A DNA stretch of 64,000 nucleotides from Adineta vaga. Its lineage: Eukaryota > Rotifera. How positions within the stretch are numbered: the stretch's first letter is position 1; each line of letters opens with the position of its first letter. This document shows positions 1-12,803 of this stretch, in pieces. The notes under the pieces are model-generated. The model was not told where the DNA came from. It ran no database searches and worked only from the letters and a program-made list of their open reading frames with translations. The translations under genes and the position numbers were made by a program. The DNA lies in NCBI GenBank assembly GCA_021613535.1, contig CP075497.1, positions 12,028,001-12,092,000 of the forward strand, given 5' to 3'.

Positions 1-483
1 TCCATGTCCATAGGATATACATCTTATTCCACCTACACTCAAGTGCCGAACAGAAATCAAACTGCACAATTATAAAACAGCTTTCCCATTTCAAACATAG
101 CTCTATTGCAACTCCTCAACAAATGCAACAACTATCTGTGAAACCCACCGAATAAAATCAAATCAACTCTTTTATATTGTACCACGACTCAATACTAACC
201 TTCGCAAACTAACTATCAAAATACCAATCCAAAACCTTTCTAAATAAACAAGTATCATTACCTTGAGTACAGTAGTCCCCTCTCCGTCCGACAATTCGAA
301 CATTAACTCAGTAATAAACAGTCAAGCAATAACTTTTCTTTTCGCCCAAAGAATCCAAACCAAACACTATCTGAACTCTTTCACACACCACCAAGCATCT
401 TGTATAATGCTATATCTCGGTGAAAGATGTTAATCTAAATTTCGATTGCCTTACGCACATTTTCGAAATAAACATTCTATACA
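1..483. other. Intergenic, no gene seen
   Basis: No open frame with coding character was found on either strand. The plus strand is C-rich and G-poor compared with the rest of the window, which hints at repeat-derived or heterochromatic sequence. It borders the tandem repeat that starts at 484. Confidence 0.5.
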
Positions 484-970
484 TAGACACTCACCACGCT
501 AAATCTCTGGGACAATCGAATCGGCGAACAAGGAGCACAACATATCGGTGATGCCTTGCGAAGAAACACAGTAATATCCATTCTCTCCACATACAATTGA
601 CAGACCCATGCTCTCTCTCTCTCGTTTATAGACACTCACCACACTAGATCTCTGGAACAATCGAATCGGCGAACAAGGAGCACAACATATCGGTGATGCC
701 TTGCGAATAAACACAGTAATATCCATTCTCTCTATATCTAATTGACAGATCCATGCTCTGTCTCGTCTATAGACACTCACCACACTAAATCTGAGGGATA
801 ATCAAATCGCCCATCAAGGAGCACAACATATCGGTGATGCCTTGCGAACAAACACAGTAATATCCATTCTCTCTACATACAATTGACAGACCCATGCTCT
901 CTCTCGTCTATAGACACTCACCACGCTTAATCTCGAGTGCAATCGAATCGGCAAACAAGGAGCAGAATAT
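484..970. repeat. Tandem repeat, 141-145 bp unit
   Basis: Three full units begin at 484, 629 and 770, each opening with TAGACACTCACCAC. A truncated fourth begins at 911 and diverges near 967. Spacing is 145, 141 and 141 bp; the extra bases of unit 1 come from a longer CT run. Units are highly similar with scattered substitutions. A 94-residue minus-strand frame at 499-783 is only the repeat read through and is not a gene. The unit length is in the range typical of satellite DNA. Confidence 0.9.
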
Positions 971-2700
971 CTTCGAAATATTTTAGGAAACAGGGTGATA
1001 TTCTAGTTAGGGCTCAATTGACATTGTTTTGTAGCGCTTTTTTTAAGACTTTTTTTCGGACAAACTGATGAGGAAAAAAATGAATAAACAGTGTACTTCA
1101 AAGACGTATTATTCGCATGATAGCTTATTTTCTTTAAAACTCATGATTTCCGACTGTGAGAGGTGATCTTTCATCTAAGTTGTTTATTTGTGCATGTCGG
1201 GGAAACCAAAATCGCGTGTTTGAAATGCACTATAGTTTATCAGCTATGCGACAAGTTTGATGTGCATCATATCGCATCTTCTGAAACTGTTTACGCTCAA
1301 AATAATGTCTCCTTAGAAATTTTGAACAATGCAAAGGTTATGACGAATAAAAACAACCGTCGGCGCGTTTATAAGCCTTTGAATGAGTCCGCTGAACTTA
1401 TTCCCATCTCTTATCTATTGTGAACGATTGGGAAATTATTTCTCAAATATTATATCGTGATCAAAAACGTAGCAGAATATACATCCGAACTTTATTTTGA
1501 ATATTTCTCGTAATAGAGAGTTTAGTTTAATGTCTGAGTGCGTCGCAAATCTTTACTATATTTGGAACGCTAGAGAGTTGAGGTTGACGTCAAGATAAAG
1601 TGGATGACAAGTTTCACAATTTCATTTAGTTGCTTCTTGGATTTGACGTTCGATGGCTAATAATAGAAAGATGTTCTGTATTCGTACATTTTGCAACATA
1701 AAAAAGAAATTTTCAAAGAAAATTGCGCATCTCAGTCTTATCTAAGAAATGCGTAGAGACACAATGTAGGATATAAGTTGCATGTGGATGCAATTTCTGA
1801 TATATTCGAGTTTCAACGAAATGCTGCGAGATGCCTTTGTAAACACAAAGAGTGTTTCATGTTTATATAGTGACCGGTACTTATATTCCATTCGTATTCT
1901 CTCATTGACATCCACAGAATTACTAGAGTAGCAATGATTTGTGACCAATGAAGTCTTTCTATCTCGAGTTCACACATATTTCTTTTTGAATATATTTATC
2001 ATCGATGTCGATGAAACCGACTGTACTAGATTTTTTGAAGTTGTTCATGCTGTGCATTCAAATAACTACACATGATAATGAACATTTAGTTGTTGAATGT
2101 ACATCCATAACAATTTCTTTGTCTAGTATGACGATTTTGTTTATTTGAGAAATCCATATTAACTGCCTCCCTAAATCCATCGATTGTCATGAACATTCTT
2201 CTAAAATATACTATCGATGCATATATTATGGTATTTTTTTCATCGAATCGATGGGATATTGAAGAAGTATATAATTGTCATATTTACACTAAATGGAAAT
2301 TTTCTTTCATATGGTATTGGTTTTTTTACAAAAATAGAATTATATGTAACATTAATCGAGAAAAGGTGGCATCATTAATGATAAACTTTGTCTGGTTTGA
2401 TTTAATCAATTTTGATTGAAATATTCTAAATATATTTGTAAAAATTATCGAATTAATATTAAAGTCATCTATAACTTTTAAACAATTTCACAGCATCCAG
2501 ACAATGAGAGTTCAAATGAGTTTTGGATTATAACCATAATAAAAATGAAGACACTTTCAAGCTTCATTCGAAAAGGATCTTATAAATTTAAAAATAATCG
2601 ATTGTAAACGAATATTATCCATTGTCATACTTAGATAAATAACCATTGAATCCATAAAAAAAATTCAATGAATTCTTTTTCTTTATTTTTTAATACTTAA
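971..2700. other. Intergenic, no recognised gene
   Basis: Only short frames are present. The best, 1163-1423 (+), is 86 codons with several Cys/His but no recognisable domain, no Kozak-like context and no splice partners. The sequence is AT-rich. Regulatory or UTR content cannot be judged by eye. Confidence 0.4.
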
Positions 2701-2739
2701 TGTTTCCAGATAAAAATTTATTGTGGAAGACTTTCATAT

Positions 2740-3370
2740 TATTTCCCTTCCACACAATATGAGATCAATTGCCTCTACTTCCTGAAATATACACAATACG
2801 TTATGGCTTTCTGATATAGTTCAATCGAATATTTAATCATTGCTGATTCAATCTATTTTGATGAATCGATTTGTTTAATATCATACGTTCCACAATTTCG
2901 TTATTTATCAGCAAATTTGTTACGTCGATATGGTCGTACACAACCAAATTCATATGACATGTTGTTGGTTAATAATTTGACATATATTCATCTTTAAAAT
3001 TCAAATCTGAAGCAGTTGATATTTTTGAACATTTTGTTTTATCAATCATTTTCCTTCTATTGAAATTTTATTCATCACATCAAAAATTAGATGCACGAAA
3101 GCCAATAGATGGAAATAAGTATGATATCATCATATTTATCAAATTTACGTATTTTTTATGTTCGACTCGAAGGAATTGTAGATAATAATAATAATCGAAA
3201 AGTAACATTTGATGGACAAGTTCATTTATTTCAATCTGAATTTTGGTTTGAACGACAATGATTTTTTCGTTCTCAGATAGAAGAAATAGAATATGGCGAA
3301 TATATAAGATTACATAATAATGTTCTTTACTTTTTAGAAGAAAAGATTATGATTTACACAATGAAATAAG
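2740..3370 (+). pseudogene. Relic of F-box/LRR-like bdelloid protein
   Basis: Decayed coding sequence on the plus strand. One block near 2850-2996 reads ISYVPQFRYLSANLLRRYG then SYDMLLVNNLTYIHL. A second at about 3121-3260 reads SYLSNLRIFYVRLEG and ends FQSEFWFERQ, followed by TGA where the family has Trp. Stops and frame changes separate the blocks. The phrasing (tip-of-repeat 'VPQFRYL', 'NNLTYIHL', 'FW-x-E-x-QW') resembles large F-box/LRR-like families of bdelloids. The intact minus-strand F-box gene at 22790-24523 carries the same FWIEEKQWF motif. No F-box start remains. Family assignment is inference from motif style. Confidence 0.5.
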
Positions 3371-3805
3371 CCCGAAAATGAAAAATGACAAAAATGATGA
3401 ATCAATGCATGGATTGTTTTCCAAATATTACTAAACTTACTTTAAGAGAACCCTAGCACTCCCAAGTCTATTTTTAGCGATAAAAATTAGAATGCATTTT
3501 GAGAAGGATATTTTTTCTCTTTGCAACAAGTATCTGATTAAAACCAAATTGTTTTTACGTATCAAACACGCATTTTTTTCATATGAGGCAGTTTTATATC
3601 ATTCACGATGTCTTTCATACTTTCATCCATGAAAAAAAGGTTCCATTTGGATTCTGGTTGGTCGTTACAGGGTTAAGCAAAAATATATATTGTAAATTAA
3701 TTTTCTGTAGTATTTTCTTGATTTTCTTATGGCAAATCGAACTTGCTATTTCAATAGAATTATACATAGAAAATAGTCATATACAAATAGCTATAGTCTG
3801 GTTGA

Positions 3806-4999
3806 TCAACATGTCACGAATGGATCATGACGAAAAATTTTCTGTTGATGTACATATGACACTAATAAAACATAATTAGGAAGGAAAAGAAGATCGTATA
3901 TAATATTGAAAGAATTTAACGACATGTTCCATTCTCCAATTTCTATACCATTCGAATCGTAGATACGCAAACCAAATTATTAATAAACCAAATTCTTCCA
4001 CATTCATCTACTGTCAAATGAGAACCCCAAGCAGTTATTGAATTATTAACAAGTAATCGATGAGTCCATATGGAATTTTCATATTTACATGAAATAATAT
4101 ATTTATTAACCCATGTTGATACATATAAAAATGTATCATTCACCTTAGCAATACCATGGATACTTGAATATGGAAGTTCAATAAATCTCTACAGAGAAAA
4201 TTCAGTCATGAACTAATAGAAACACATTGAATGATTTTACTTGAAATGTATAATTTGTTAAAGAGTGAACATTGAAAAGAGTTAGAGATCGATTATCTTG
4301 AGTAGAAACTATCATTGTTTTTCTATCATTAATAAAGATAATTTTTCGAATTTGAGTTAAGGTGGGATAACTGATATTACCAAGATAAGTATTTGTTTGT
4401 CTATCTCTTATGTGTATTGTAGGTATTCCATTAACTGCTGTAAATGTATGATTATTATATGAAGTTATAGTTAACATAACGTTATTTGTAACACTTCGTA
4501 TAGTTGTCATATTCTGTGGATCGAACCAAAACAACGGGGACGAACCCCAACCAACAACAGCCACTTCTGATGGTATGTTCGGATCATAATTAAGTCCTCC
4601 TGGTTGAAAGGTGAGATCTATGGTGATTGCTATAGTATTTTTCAATCGAGAAAGCAGTTCAGTAATATTTGGCATACAACAACTACTATCATTAGGAAGT
4701 ATACTTTGAAGAAAATAGAGACGGCTTCCATTTGACGAAGTTAGTTGATACGACGAAGGAAAGTTTGAAAAAAATTGACATGTTTCATTGCTGAGACAAT
4801 TTAATGCAATAAAGTTCATTCTATTATACGTGATAAATTCTTCACATAGACAATCTTGACATGTACTATTGAAATAGGTAGTAACATTCGGATTTGACGT
4901 TCTAGTTGATTGTAGATAAACATCTTGGATGTAAGGAAAGGATATACCAGATGTTCCAATAATAAGAATAATAGAAAGAAAAATGTATGTCGTATACAT
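3806..4999 (-). pseudogene. Secreted propeller-like protein, frameshifted
   Basis: Exon 1 is 4999-4241 and exon 2 runs from 4188; a 52-nt GT-AG intron lies between. The protein starts with a signal peptide (MYTTYIFLSIILIIGTSG), then a Cys-rich N-terminal part with many N-glycosylation sites. Repeating segments of the type NPTIHIRDRQTNTYLG / RKIIFINDRKTMIVST / HGIAKVNDTFLYVSTW and VDECGRIWFI follow, suggesting an NHL/beta-propeller extracellular protein. The frame stops at 3943. One base shift near 3975 restores about 55 more family-like codons (GLRIYDSNGIEIGEWNMS ... YVLLVSY) down to a stop at 3806. A single-base deletion, either real pseudogenisation or an assembly error, is therefore likely. 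Exact function is unknown. Confidence 0.6.
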
Positions 5000-5579
5000 A
5001 TTATGATAGTTTTAAATGAGAAATGATCCTGAGCATCTTTTGGAAGATCTAACGTTGACATAAATCGTGCATTTTTAACTAGACTGAAAAACAAGAAATA
5101 TTCATCATTAGTCAATATTCATTAACAAGCGTGTTTATTGATTTTTCCGCTCTATGCTAGATTTTGATTTACAATTTATAGCATATAGTTATGTGTCGCA
5201 AAATTATGTTTGTATATTTTTTAGTTTCTCATATCATTTGAGGGGAAAATATTTTCTTCTGAGTATTTGTTTAGAGAAATGTCATAAACTTATTAAAACT
5301 ACTAGACAGATCACATAAAACGTTTGAAAGTATAGTCATATTAACAGTTACTACCTATCTATAAATACAATTTGTTTGCATAACAATTACGAGACGAATA
5401 AATGCCGTAGAAAAACAGTAGTGAATTATCATTACAATGTCAAAATCGTTGATAAAATAACACAACATGATGATAATGCATTCTTTGTAGTGAAAGATAA
5501 ACGTACAAGATCTTAGTTAAATATGATATGGAGAAGAAAAGGAAAGAATAAATTCATAGTCTTATCAGAATAAAGAGAT
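5000..5579. other. Divergent intergenic region
   Basis: It lies between the minus-strand secreted-protein gene and the plus-strand ABCC gene, so it should carry both promoters. It is AT-rich with no convincing coding frame and no clear motif. Confidence 0.5.
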
Positions 5580-8500
5580 ATGCCACGACAATCAAGTCGT
5601 TTTGACTGGGCTCATTCATCAATATTTCGTTCTTTTCATGTTCTATTTTGGTGGTGGCTCAATCCAATACTTTCTCTAGGTTATAAACGTGAATTAACAG
5701 ATGAAGATCTTGATGATCTCTCATCTTATGATCGCTGTTCGATATTATTAGATAAACTCAATTATTATAGTGATAATAACATTTGGTTAACAGATACAAC
5801 TACATGGTATATTATTTTACGAGCTTTTTGGAAACAATCTGTTTTTGTCATCTTTCTTCTAATACCATATAATGCAGCACGTGTTGCACAGCCACTTCTT
5901 CTTCGACAAATTGTATTATATATTGTCAATGAAAAGACTCAACCTGAACCGCCATCAACATCCATTCATGCATATATTGGATATCTCTATGCTTTAGGTT
6001 TATTTGCATGTTCAACATTACAAGCTTTTCTTCATCAACAAGCGTACTTTCGAACGACTCGTATGGGTATGCGTGTTCGTAATGCATTATCAGCAACAAT
6101 TTATCGACGTTTACTCTCATTGAGTACAGCATCGTTACAACAATCGACAACAGCTGCACAAACAATAAATTTAGTTGCAAATGATGCAAGTAAATTTGAA
6201 GAATTCTGTCAATATATGCATTATCTTTGGGAAGCACCAGTTCAAGCCATAATTGCATTTGGTTTAATCTGGTGGTCAATTGGAATATTACCAACATTAT
6301 TTGGTTATGGTGTTCTTCTTCTTTTGATACCTTTACAATTAGTATTTGGTCGACAATTTAGCCAATATCGTAAAACAACGATGGTTTGTGCAGATAAACG
6401 TGTTCAAGCTGTGAATGAATTAGTAAATGGATCGCAAATTGTCAAAATGTATAATTGGGAAAAATCAATGGAACAACGTGTTACGAATTTACGTCAACAT
6501 GAGTTAGCTAGTATTCTTCGTGCTAGTCGATTGCGTGCTGTTAATATGGGTTTATACTTTTCATCATTACCATTAATTTCTCTAGCAACTTTTGGTGGTT
6601 ATTGGTTGATGGGTTATGAACTGAAACCAGTAGATATTTTTACTGCTTTGACATTTTTTGGTTTGATACGAGTACCTGTTACAAATTATTTACCAGTTGC
6701 TATCGAACGTTTCGCTGAAATGTTAGCTGCTTCCAAACGCATTGATGCATTTATGCGATTAGCTAAATTAGAAGAACTTCCATCATCGACAACACACGCA
6801 GAAACAACAATCATATCAATGAATAATGCATCATTTCGATGGACAGAAACAAATTGTTTAACAAATCTTTCGATTAAGATTGAAAAAGGTTCATTGGTGG
6901 GTATTGTAGGACCTGTTGGAGCAGGTAAATCATCCTTATTATCTGCCATTTTAGGTGAAATGACGTTAACAAACGGTGATTCACAAGTCGTTGGTTCATT
7001 TGCTTATGCTGCACAAACTTCATGGATATTCGCTGATACTATTCGAGCAAATATCCTTCTTGGTAAATCATTTGATGAACAACGTTATAAAACTGTCATT
7101 CAAGCATGTTGTCTTGATACAGATTTTATTACATTTGGTGAAATTGGTGATTTAACGGTAGTTGGTGAGAAAGGTCTTAATGTTAGCGGTGGACAGAAAG
7201 CACGAATTGCCTTAGCTAGGGCATTGTATGTTGATGCTGATATTTATCTTTTAGATGATCCACTTGCTGCTGTTGATCAAGAAGTTGCTCGACGAATTTT
7301 TGATCAATGTATTGGACCGAATAGTTTATTAAAAAATAAAACACGTCTTCTTGTTACTCATCAAACACAATTTCTAATTGATTCAGTACAACAAATTATT
7401 TTCATACGAGATGGTCAAATTGATCCGAATGGACAGCTTGAAGACAATCAAGAAATTCAATCGACAATAAATGATCAAGAACAGGACGAACCATTATTAT
7501 TTGATCTATCAAAAACTACAACAGATAATAAATCAATTATTGCTAATGAAACAGCCGCTACTGGTGCTGTGACTTGGTCAGTATGGTATAAATTGTTTAC
7601 TTCAACTGTATTTGGTTGGTTTGCATTTGGTTTACTCATTATTATCATGCTTGTTGGTGAAGCAAGTTTTGACGTATCTAATCGTTGGTTGAGTTTATGG
7701 TCAGCAAAATCATTTCAAGAGCAACGATCATCAAATTCAATGTATACTTATTTAAGTTTAACATTAGGAACATTGATTATTGCTTTAATACGTGCGCAAT
7801 ATTATTTTTATTTAATTTTATCTGGTTCAAATCATTTACATAATCAAATGTTAAAAGGAATGTTATATACATCAATTCGATTTTTTGAAAGTAATCCAAG
7901 TGGAAGAATTTTGAATCGTGTTAGTAAAGATCAACAAGTTATTGATGAATTATTACCAATGACATTATTCGATGCTTTGCAATGTTTATTAATGACATTT
8001 GGTTCATTAGTTATTATTGGTATTGTTAATCCATGGGTTTTATTAATTTTGATTCCACTTTTACCTGCTTTTTGGTGGTTTCGTCGTTTTTATTTACGTT
8101 CAAGTCGTCAAATTAAACGATTAGAAAGTGTTACACGTAGTCCTGTTTATGCATTATTTTCTTCGTCATTAAATGGTGGATTAGCAACGATTCGAGCGTT
8201 CAATGTTCAAAATGATTTCATTGAATTATTTATCAATCGTGTTGATACTAATTCACGTGCCTTTTTTATCTTAATTGCAGCTGTACGTTGGTTTGGTCTA
8301 CGACTTGATTTAATGACATCAATACTTTCATTAATTACATCTGTATTAACAATTGCATTTCGTCATCAAATTGATCCAGCATCTGCAGCATTGAGTTTGA
8401 TGTATTGTATTAATTTAACAATGCTTTTTCAATGGGCTGTTAGACAATCGGCTGAAGCTGAAAATTATATGACAAGTGCAGAACGTATTCATGAATATGG

Positions 8501-9337
8501 ACAATTAATACCTGAAGAAAATAGTCAACAATTATTTGTTCAACCTCCTGAGAATTGGCCAAATGAAGGAATTATTGAATTTAAAAAATATTCAATGCGT
8601 TATCGAATGGAATTGGAACCAGTTCTCAATAATATTGATCTTCGTATTGAATCCAAAGAAAAAATGGGTATCATTGGTCGAACAGGTATATTCTATTTTT
8701 CATACATTGCAAAATCATTCTTATTAATATCATTGATTTAGGTGCAGGAAAATCTTCTCTTTTTCAAGCAATATTTCGTCTAATTGAGCAACAATCTACT
8801 AATGGTCAAATTCTCATTGATGGCATTGATATCAGTGCTATTTCTTTACATGATCTTCGTTCTCGATTAAGTGTTATTCCACAAACACCAATTCTTTTTG
8901 CTGGCACACTTCGCTTCAATTTAGATCCATTCGAACAATATACTGATGAACAATGTTTGCTTGCACTTGAATCAGTTCAACTAAAAGCAATTGTAACAAA
9001 CAATGTTGATGGTCTTCATCAATTAGTGTCAGAATCGGGTAGTAATTTTAGTGCTGGACAATGTCAATTGATATGTGTTGCACGTGCTATTTTAAAACAA
9101 AGTAAGATTTTAATGATTGATGAAGCAACAGCAAATGTAGATCGAATGACCGATTCATTGATTCAAAATGTGATCAAAGAGAAATTTCATAATCGAACGA
9201 TCTTAACCATTGCTCATCGATTGAATACTGTGGCAAAGAATGATCGAATTATGATATTACATCAAGGAGTAATAGTTGATATTGATATTCCACAGAATAT
9301 TCTATCAAAACATGGACTTATTCGAACAAGTGAATAA
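5580..9337 (+). CDS. ABCC (MRP4-like) ABC transporter
   Basis: Full-length ABC exporter of about 1233 residues encoded in two exons, 5580-8685 and 8742-9337. The 56-nt intron splits the second Walker A glycine codon. The order is TMD1, NBD1, TMD2, NBD2 with no extra N-terminal TMD0, matching short ABCC proteins such as MRP4. NBD1 shows Walker A GPVGAGKSS (about residue 443), signature VSGGQ and Walker B DIYLLDDPLAAVD. NBD2 shows GRTGAGKSS, signature FSAGQ, Walker B ILMIDEATANVD and the H-loop IAHRL. TMD1 has the MRP-typical YNWEKSMEQRV stretch. Expected role: ATP-driven export of organic anions or conjugates at a plasma or organelle membrane; the substrate is not predictable. An AATAAA lies at 9449. 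All key catalytic motifs are intact. Confidence 0.93.
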
Positions 9338-10070
9338 GCATGATTAAAAGACATCGTTTTTTTAATAGTAAAAATCGAAATTGTAACTTAAATTTTAGAT
9401 TTGAAAGCAAAACTATTGTGTTAGTATTGAGTAGAACGTTATTCTAGCAAATAAAACTTTCAATTTTCAATCAAAAAAATAAAAAACAATGCGAAAGTTG
9501 AACTCCATTTGCATGCAGATATGAGCTAACTTGATGATTTTCTTTATTTATAAGTCTGATTTATTCGTTCGATGAAACCGATTCGTTATTACATCTCTAA
9601 TATGTATCAATAGAATGAATGATTCTATCATTTATTGTCCTCAAAGACCTTCGATTCTATATATTTCAGACGAAGTATCACATACTTTCAGCATCCTATA
9701 AATATCGAAAGAGTTGAAAAGAACATCATTCTTATGGAACACGCACATATCAACGGTAGTCGAATTTCAATTATCGACTCAGTAGGTAAGATCATCTTCT
9801 TAATTTGTCTATAGATTCATCAATGTAGATGTTTCTTTGAGAAAAATGTTGAAGTTAAGTCAGTAAAAGTTATTTTAGAAATGTACATTTATGATAGTCC
9901 TATATTTATCCATTGTTTTCAATAAAAGAAAATGAAGTTAACATATACTGCCACACATCATGCTGTTTTTTACATTGTCTTTTCCGAATATAAATAAGTC
10001 GATCGACGTTTATTTATGTCATATGTACTTTTCGAACATTTTCTTACATATTCCACAAAAAATTCAAATC
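9338..10070. other. Intergenic with possible 5' exon
   Basis: Begins with the ABCC 3' UTR (AATAAA at 9449). A TATAAATA at about 9697 is followed by ATGGAACACGCACAT and, after a few codons, a GTAAGATC donor-like site near 9785. This could be a promoter and leader exon for the small gene at 10071, but this is speculative. Confidence 0.3.
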
Positions 10071-10477
10071 ATGAACCAAAATGAAGGTAATACACAAGGT
10101 GGTATTGGTCCATATCAACGAACACCCGCAAACTATGCTGGAGGTCCTGATCCACATGCTAACAGTACAATCACTTTATACGCTCAAAAGTAAGTGTTCT
10201 AGTCAATTAAAGTGTCATTTGTATATTGAATTTCAGTGGCCAAACGACTACCGATGCTAATGGTGCCATATCTGATGATGATCGTCAATGGTTAGCTAAC
10301 AATGGTGGTGCATAACCTATTTCACAAATTCCAACTGCTGATAAAGCATTAGTTGGAACAGGTACAGGAGCAGCTGCTCATATGATCGGTGATACAATTC
10401 ACATAGGAACGAAACCATTAGACACTCGTCAACCCGGATCGTACAATCCAAATACAGGCGCCGTTAATATTCAATAA
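10071..10477 (+). pseudogene. Small Gly/Thr-rich protein, in-frame stop
   Basis: Exon 1 10071-10189, 47-nt intron, exon 2 from 10237. The product starts MNQNEGNTQGGIGPYQRTP and is polar, Gly-, Asn- and Thr-rich, with no signal peptide or membrane segment. Translation ends at TAA 10313-10315 after ...RQWLANNGGA. The same frame continues cleanly for 53 more codons (PISQIPTADKALVG ... NPNTGAVNIQ) to a second TAA at 10475-10477. The downstream part has the same composition and codon use, so the full protein was probably about 118 residues. Explanations: a nonsense allele (pseudogene), a sequencing error, or stop readthrough. No known family was recognised; the hydrophilic low-complexity character recalls desiccation-type proteins, but that is a guess. 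Confidence 0.55.
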
Positions 10478-12064
10478 ACTGATCCGATTTATGCATCTTT
10501 TCGTTTCCAAATTGCTTTATTAACTTTTATTGTTATTATTTTATGTAAACGTATTGATGTAAATCTTATTTGTAATATTCTAGCAAATATAAACCTATAT
10601 TTCAAATCAAACGAGAAGTGTTCTTTTCAATTAACAAATCTAAGCATAGTTTTCGATAAGATTCTGTCATGCTAGTTTGGTTCGAAAAAATTTACTACGT
10701 TAACTGTAGAAAAACAAATATTCGCAATATTAACTTATGTCTATGAAGATAAGTGTTATGTCATCTTTTTCATAGTTAGATAAGTGTTCAGAGTACGATG
10801 ATTTCTTCCAGAAACAGGCACTTTTTGTCTTCCAGCAATATTGTCTGTAGAAAAATGAAGCATGATCAATGATGATCATGACACTATGTAATTTATTCAT
10901 GATTAATAAAGATGTGAAATGACATATTGTGGCAGAAATAAGAGCATATACCTTCCAACGTAAGAATTGATGTATATTCTCAAGTGTCACAATTCTAAAG
11001 GTTGAGTCAGTAAGATATATTTCTTAATTATATGTTTATTGACTGAGAATGTTTGCTACAAAAGTGTTTTATTTGATGTTTCATAAAGAATTGATAGATA
11101 AATAGAAAGCTTTTAGTGGTTTTCCCGATTTTCTTATTATCTTTTATAAATAAAAAGCAAATACATCTTTCAATGGAGTTATATCCGTCAAGTAACTTCT
11201 GTCTTCCTTTTTTTAAATACTTCACGGTGCATTTTATCTTATCGAATTAATCTTGCCGTCATAAACAACTTTCACCTTGACTTCTATGTGACATATCAAT
11301 GCGTCATGTGAAGAAATTGAAGAAGGTATAGTTTAATTGATCTTTCATCAGAACATTGCGTGTTATTCTCTTCTATAGAATAGATCAATAATTGAAATCT
11401 TCATATAAATCCTTTATCGATCTTCATCTCAATTAATATAGTGTGGATTTATAATGAGTTAGTTGCTAAACTTGTTAGCATGTATTTCGAATCATTTCTT
11501 TCAATAACAAGAAAAAAACGTAGCTGACATGAATTCTAGATTTTATTTATGTGGTATAGTATATTGCCTATTTAGTCAGTGAAGCAAGATTTTCCTTGAT
11601 AATAAATAGGTGGGTGGAGTTGAATGTAGGCGTACTACTATAGACACATTTCTTCCGTTCCATTGGATGAAAAGAATAACGAGAAAAAGCAAGGACTTTA
11701 GTAAAAAAGGAAAGAAAAGAAGAACGTTGAACGCACGCAAAGCTATTATTCCATGAAAAAAAAACATAGAAAGAAAAGAATGTGGGCGAAGAAAAACTCA
11801 CGAATGAAAGAGAGAGAGAGAGAAAAGTGACGATCTTCTTCCTTTTTTTTCTTCTTCTTTCTCGTAGATTTTCCGTAGTAGAAAAAGAAAACATATTATT
11901 TCCTCTTTTTCTTTCGGCTAGAATCCTTGAAAGACACAATTCATGAGTATTACGTATCACGAAAGTTGGATATAGGTACACGTATTTCTAATTAGTCAAC
12001 AACAAACAGAAAAGACTCGCCTAATCATTTATTAGTAAGTGTTTATTGCTAATAGAAACGAAAG
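10478..12064. other. Intergenic, no recognised gene
   Basis: Minus-strand frames of 65-137 codons exist (e.g. 10730-10990, 11568-11981), but they are dominated by low-complexity Phe/Ser or Lys/Ile runs and overlap each other. A GA microsatellite lies at about 11809-11824. No domain or paired splice sites were found. Confidence 0.45.
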
Positions 12065-12803
12065 ATGTCCGTTTGTTTTTCTAGTAATCATTGTTCATAT
12101 AAATTAATAATGGATGTTGGAGTTGGATGTATGAGATATTTTGGTATTCGATCTTATCTTGATAATTTCTATGATCGACAAGGTGATAATGAATCGAGAA
12201 GAGATGTTCAGCATAGGTAAATTGAATTCTACAATTGGAATGAGTAGATTATGATTGAAGTGTATTTTAGATATTCAAATTCCTCTACACGTCCACGATT
12301 TTCTAGTCGATGGTGGAAAATAATCCTTTGGATTGGTACATTATTAGTACTTCTAGGATTTTTTCTACTTCTAATCAGTTTTATTCTTCCACGAAAAAAA
12401 ATTAATGTCGATGAAACCTCATCTAGTGATTCGCCTGTCATGATTGTTGATCGACAAGCACTTGATTATAATGCTAAATTAGATAAAAGTCATTTAATAG
12501 GAATATCTTTAGTTGTAGCTGGAGGAATTCTCTTTACGTTCTCACTTCTAATGCCTACATTTTGTCACATGTGGTTTGCAAGTGCAGATACAAATGATGA
12601 AACAGATCCTTTAAAAGTATTTGAAAATCGTTCATTTCTTTTTTCGTAATTCTCTCTTTTTCATGATTTAGTTACGAATGGAAGTTTCAAATAGTGAACA
12701 AAGCATTCCTGTACGAAGTGTACCGAAATCTGTTCAACCATCTTGTCGTAAGAATGAATCAAGAATAACAACAGATGGAATTGTGCCAATAACATCACCT
12801 TGA
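12065..12803 (+). CDS. Neurensin family membrane protein
   Basis: Three exons, 12065-12216, 12271-12616 and 12672-12803, give about 209 residues. The N-terminus contains MRYFGIRSYLDNFYD, matching the conserved 'YGVRSYLHQFYED' block of neurensins. Two transmembrane helices follow (WWKIILWIGTLLVLLGFFLLL and a second after ALDYNAKLDKSHLIG). The short loop between them carries the VVDTHAV-like VIVDRQALDYN. The last exon is a polar tail ending IVPITSP. Vertebrate neurensins sit on small vesicles in neurites and affect transport and outgrowth; a neuronal vesicle role here is inferred. AATAAA at 12935. The final intron uses a GTATTT donor; reading through instead would end the protein at 12649. Confidence 0.8.

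Noticed and set aside
499-783. 94-codon minus-strand ORF
   Set aside because: It is the tandem repeat unit read in an open frame; its protein is an internal repeat of itself.
1163-1423. 86-codon plus-strand ORF with Cys residues
   Set aside because: No domain, splice partner or start context; within chance length for this base composition.
3583-3879. 98-codon plus-strand ORF
   Set aside because: It lies partly antisense to the tail of the propeller-like gene (3806-4999), is hydrophobic by AT bias, and has no family resemblance.
11568-11981. 137-codon minus-strand ORF
   Set aside because: Composed of Ser/Phe/Lys/Arg runs from polypurine/polypyrimidine DNA, overlaps another open frame, no recognisable domain.
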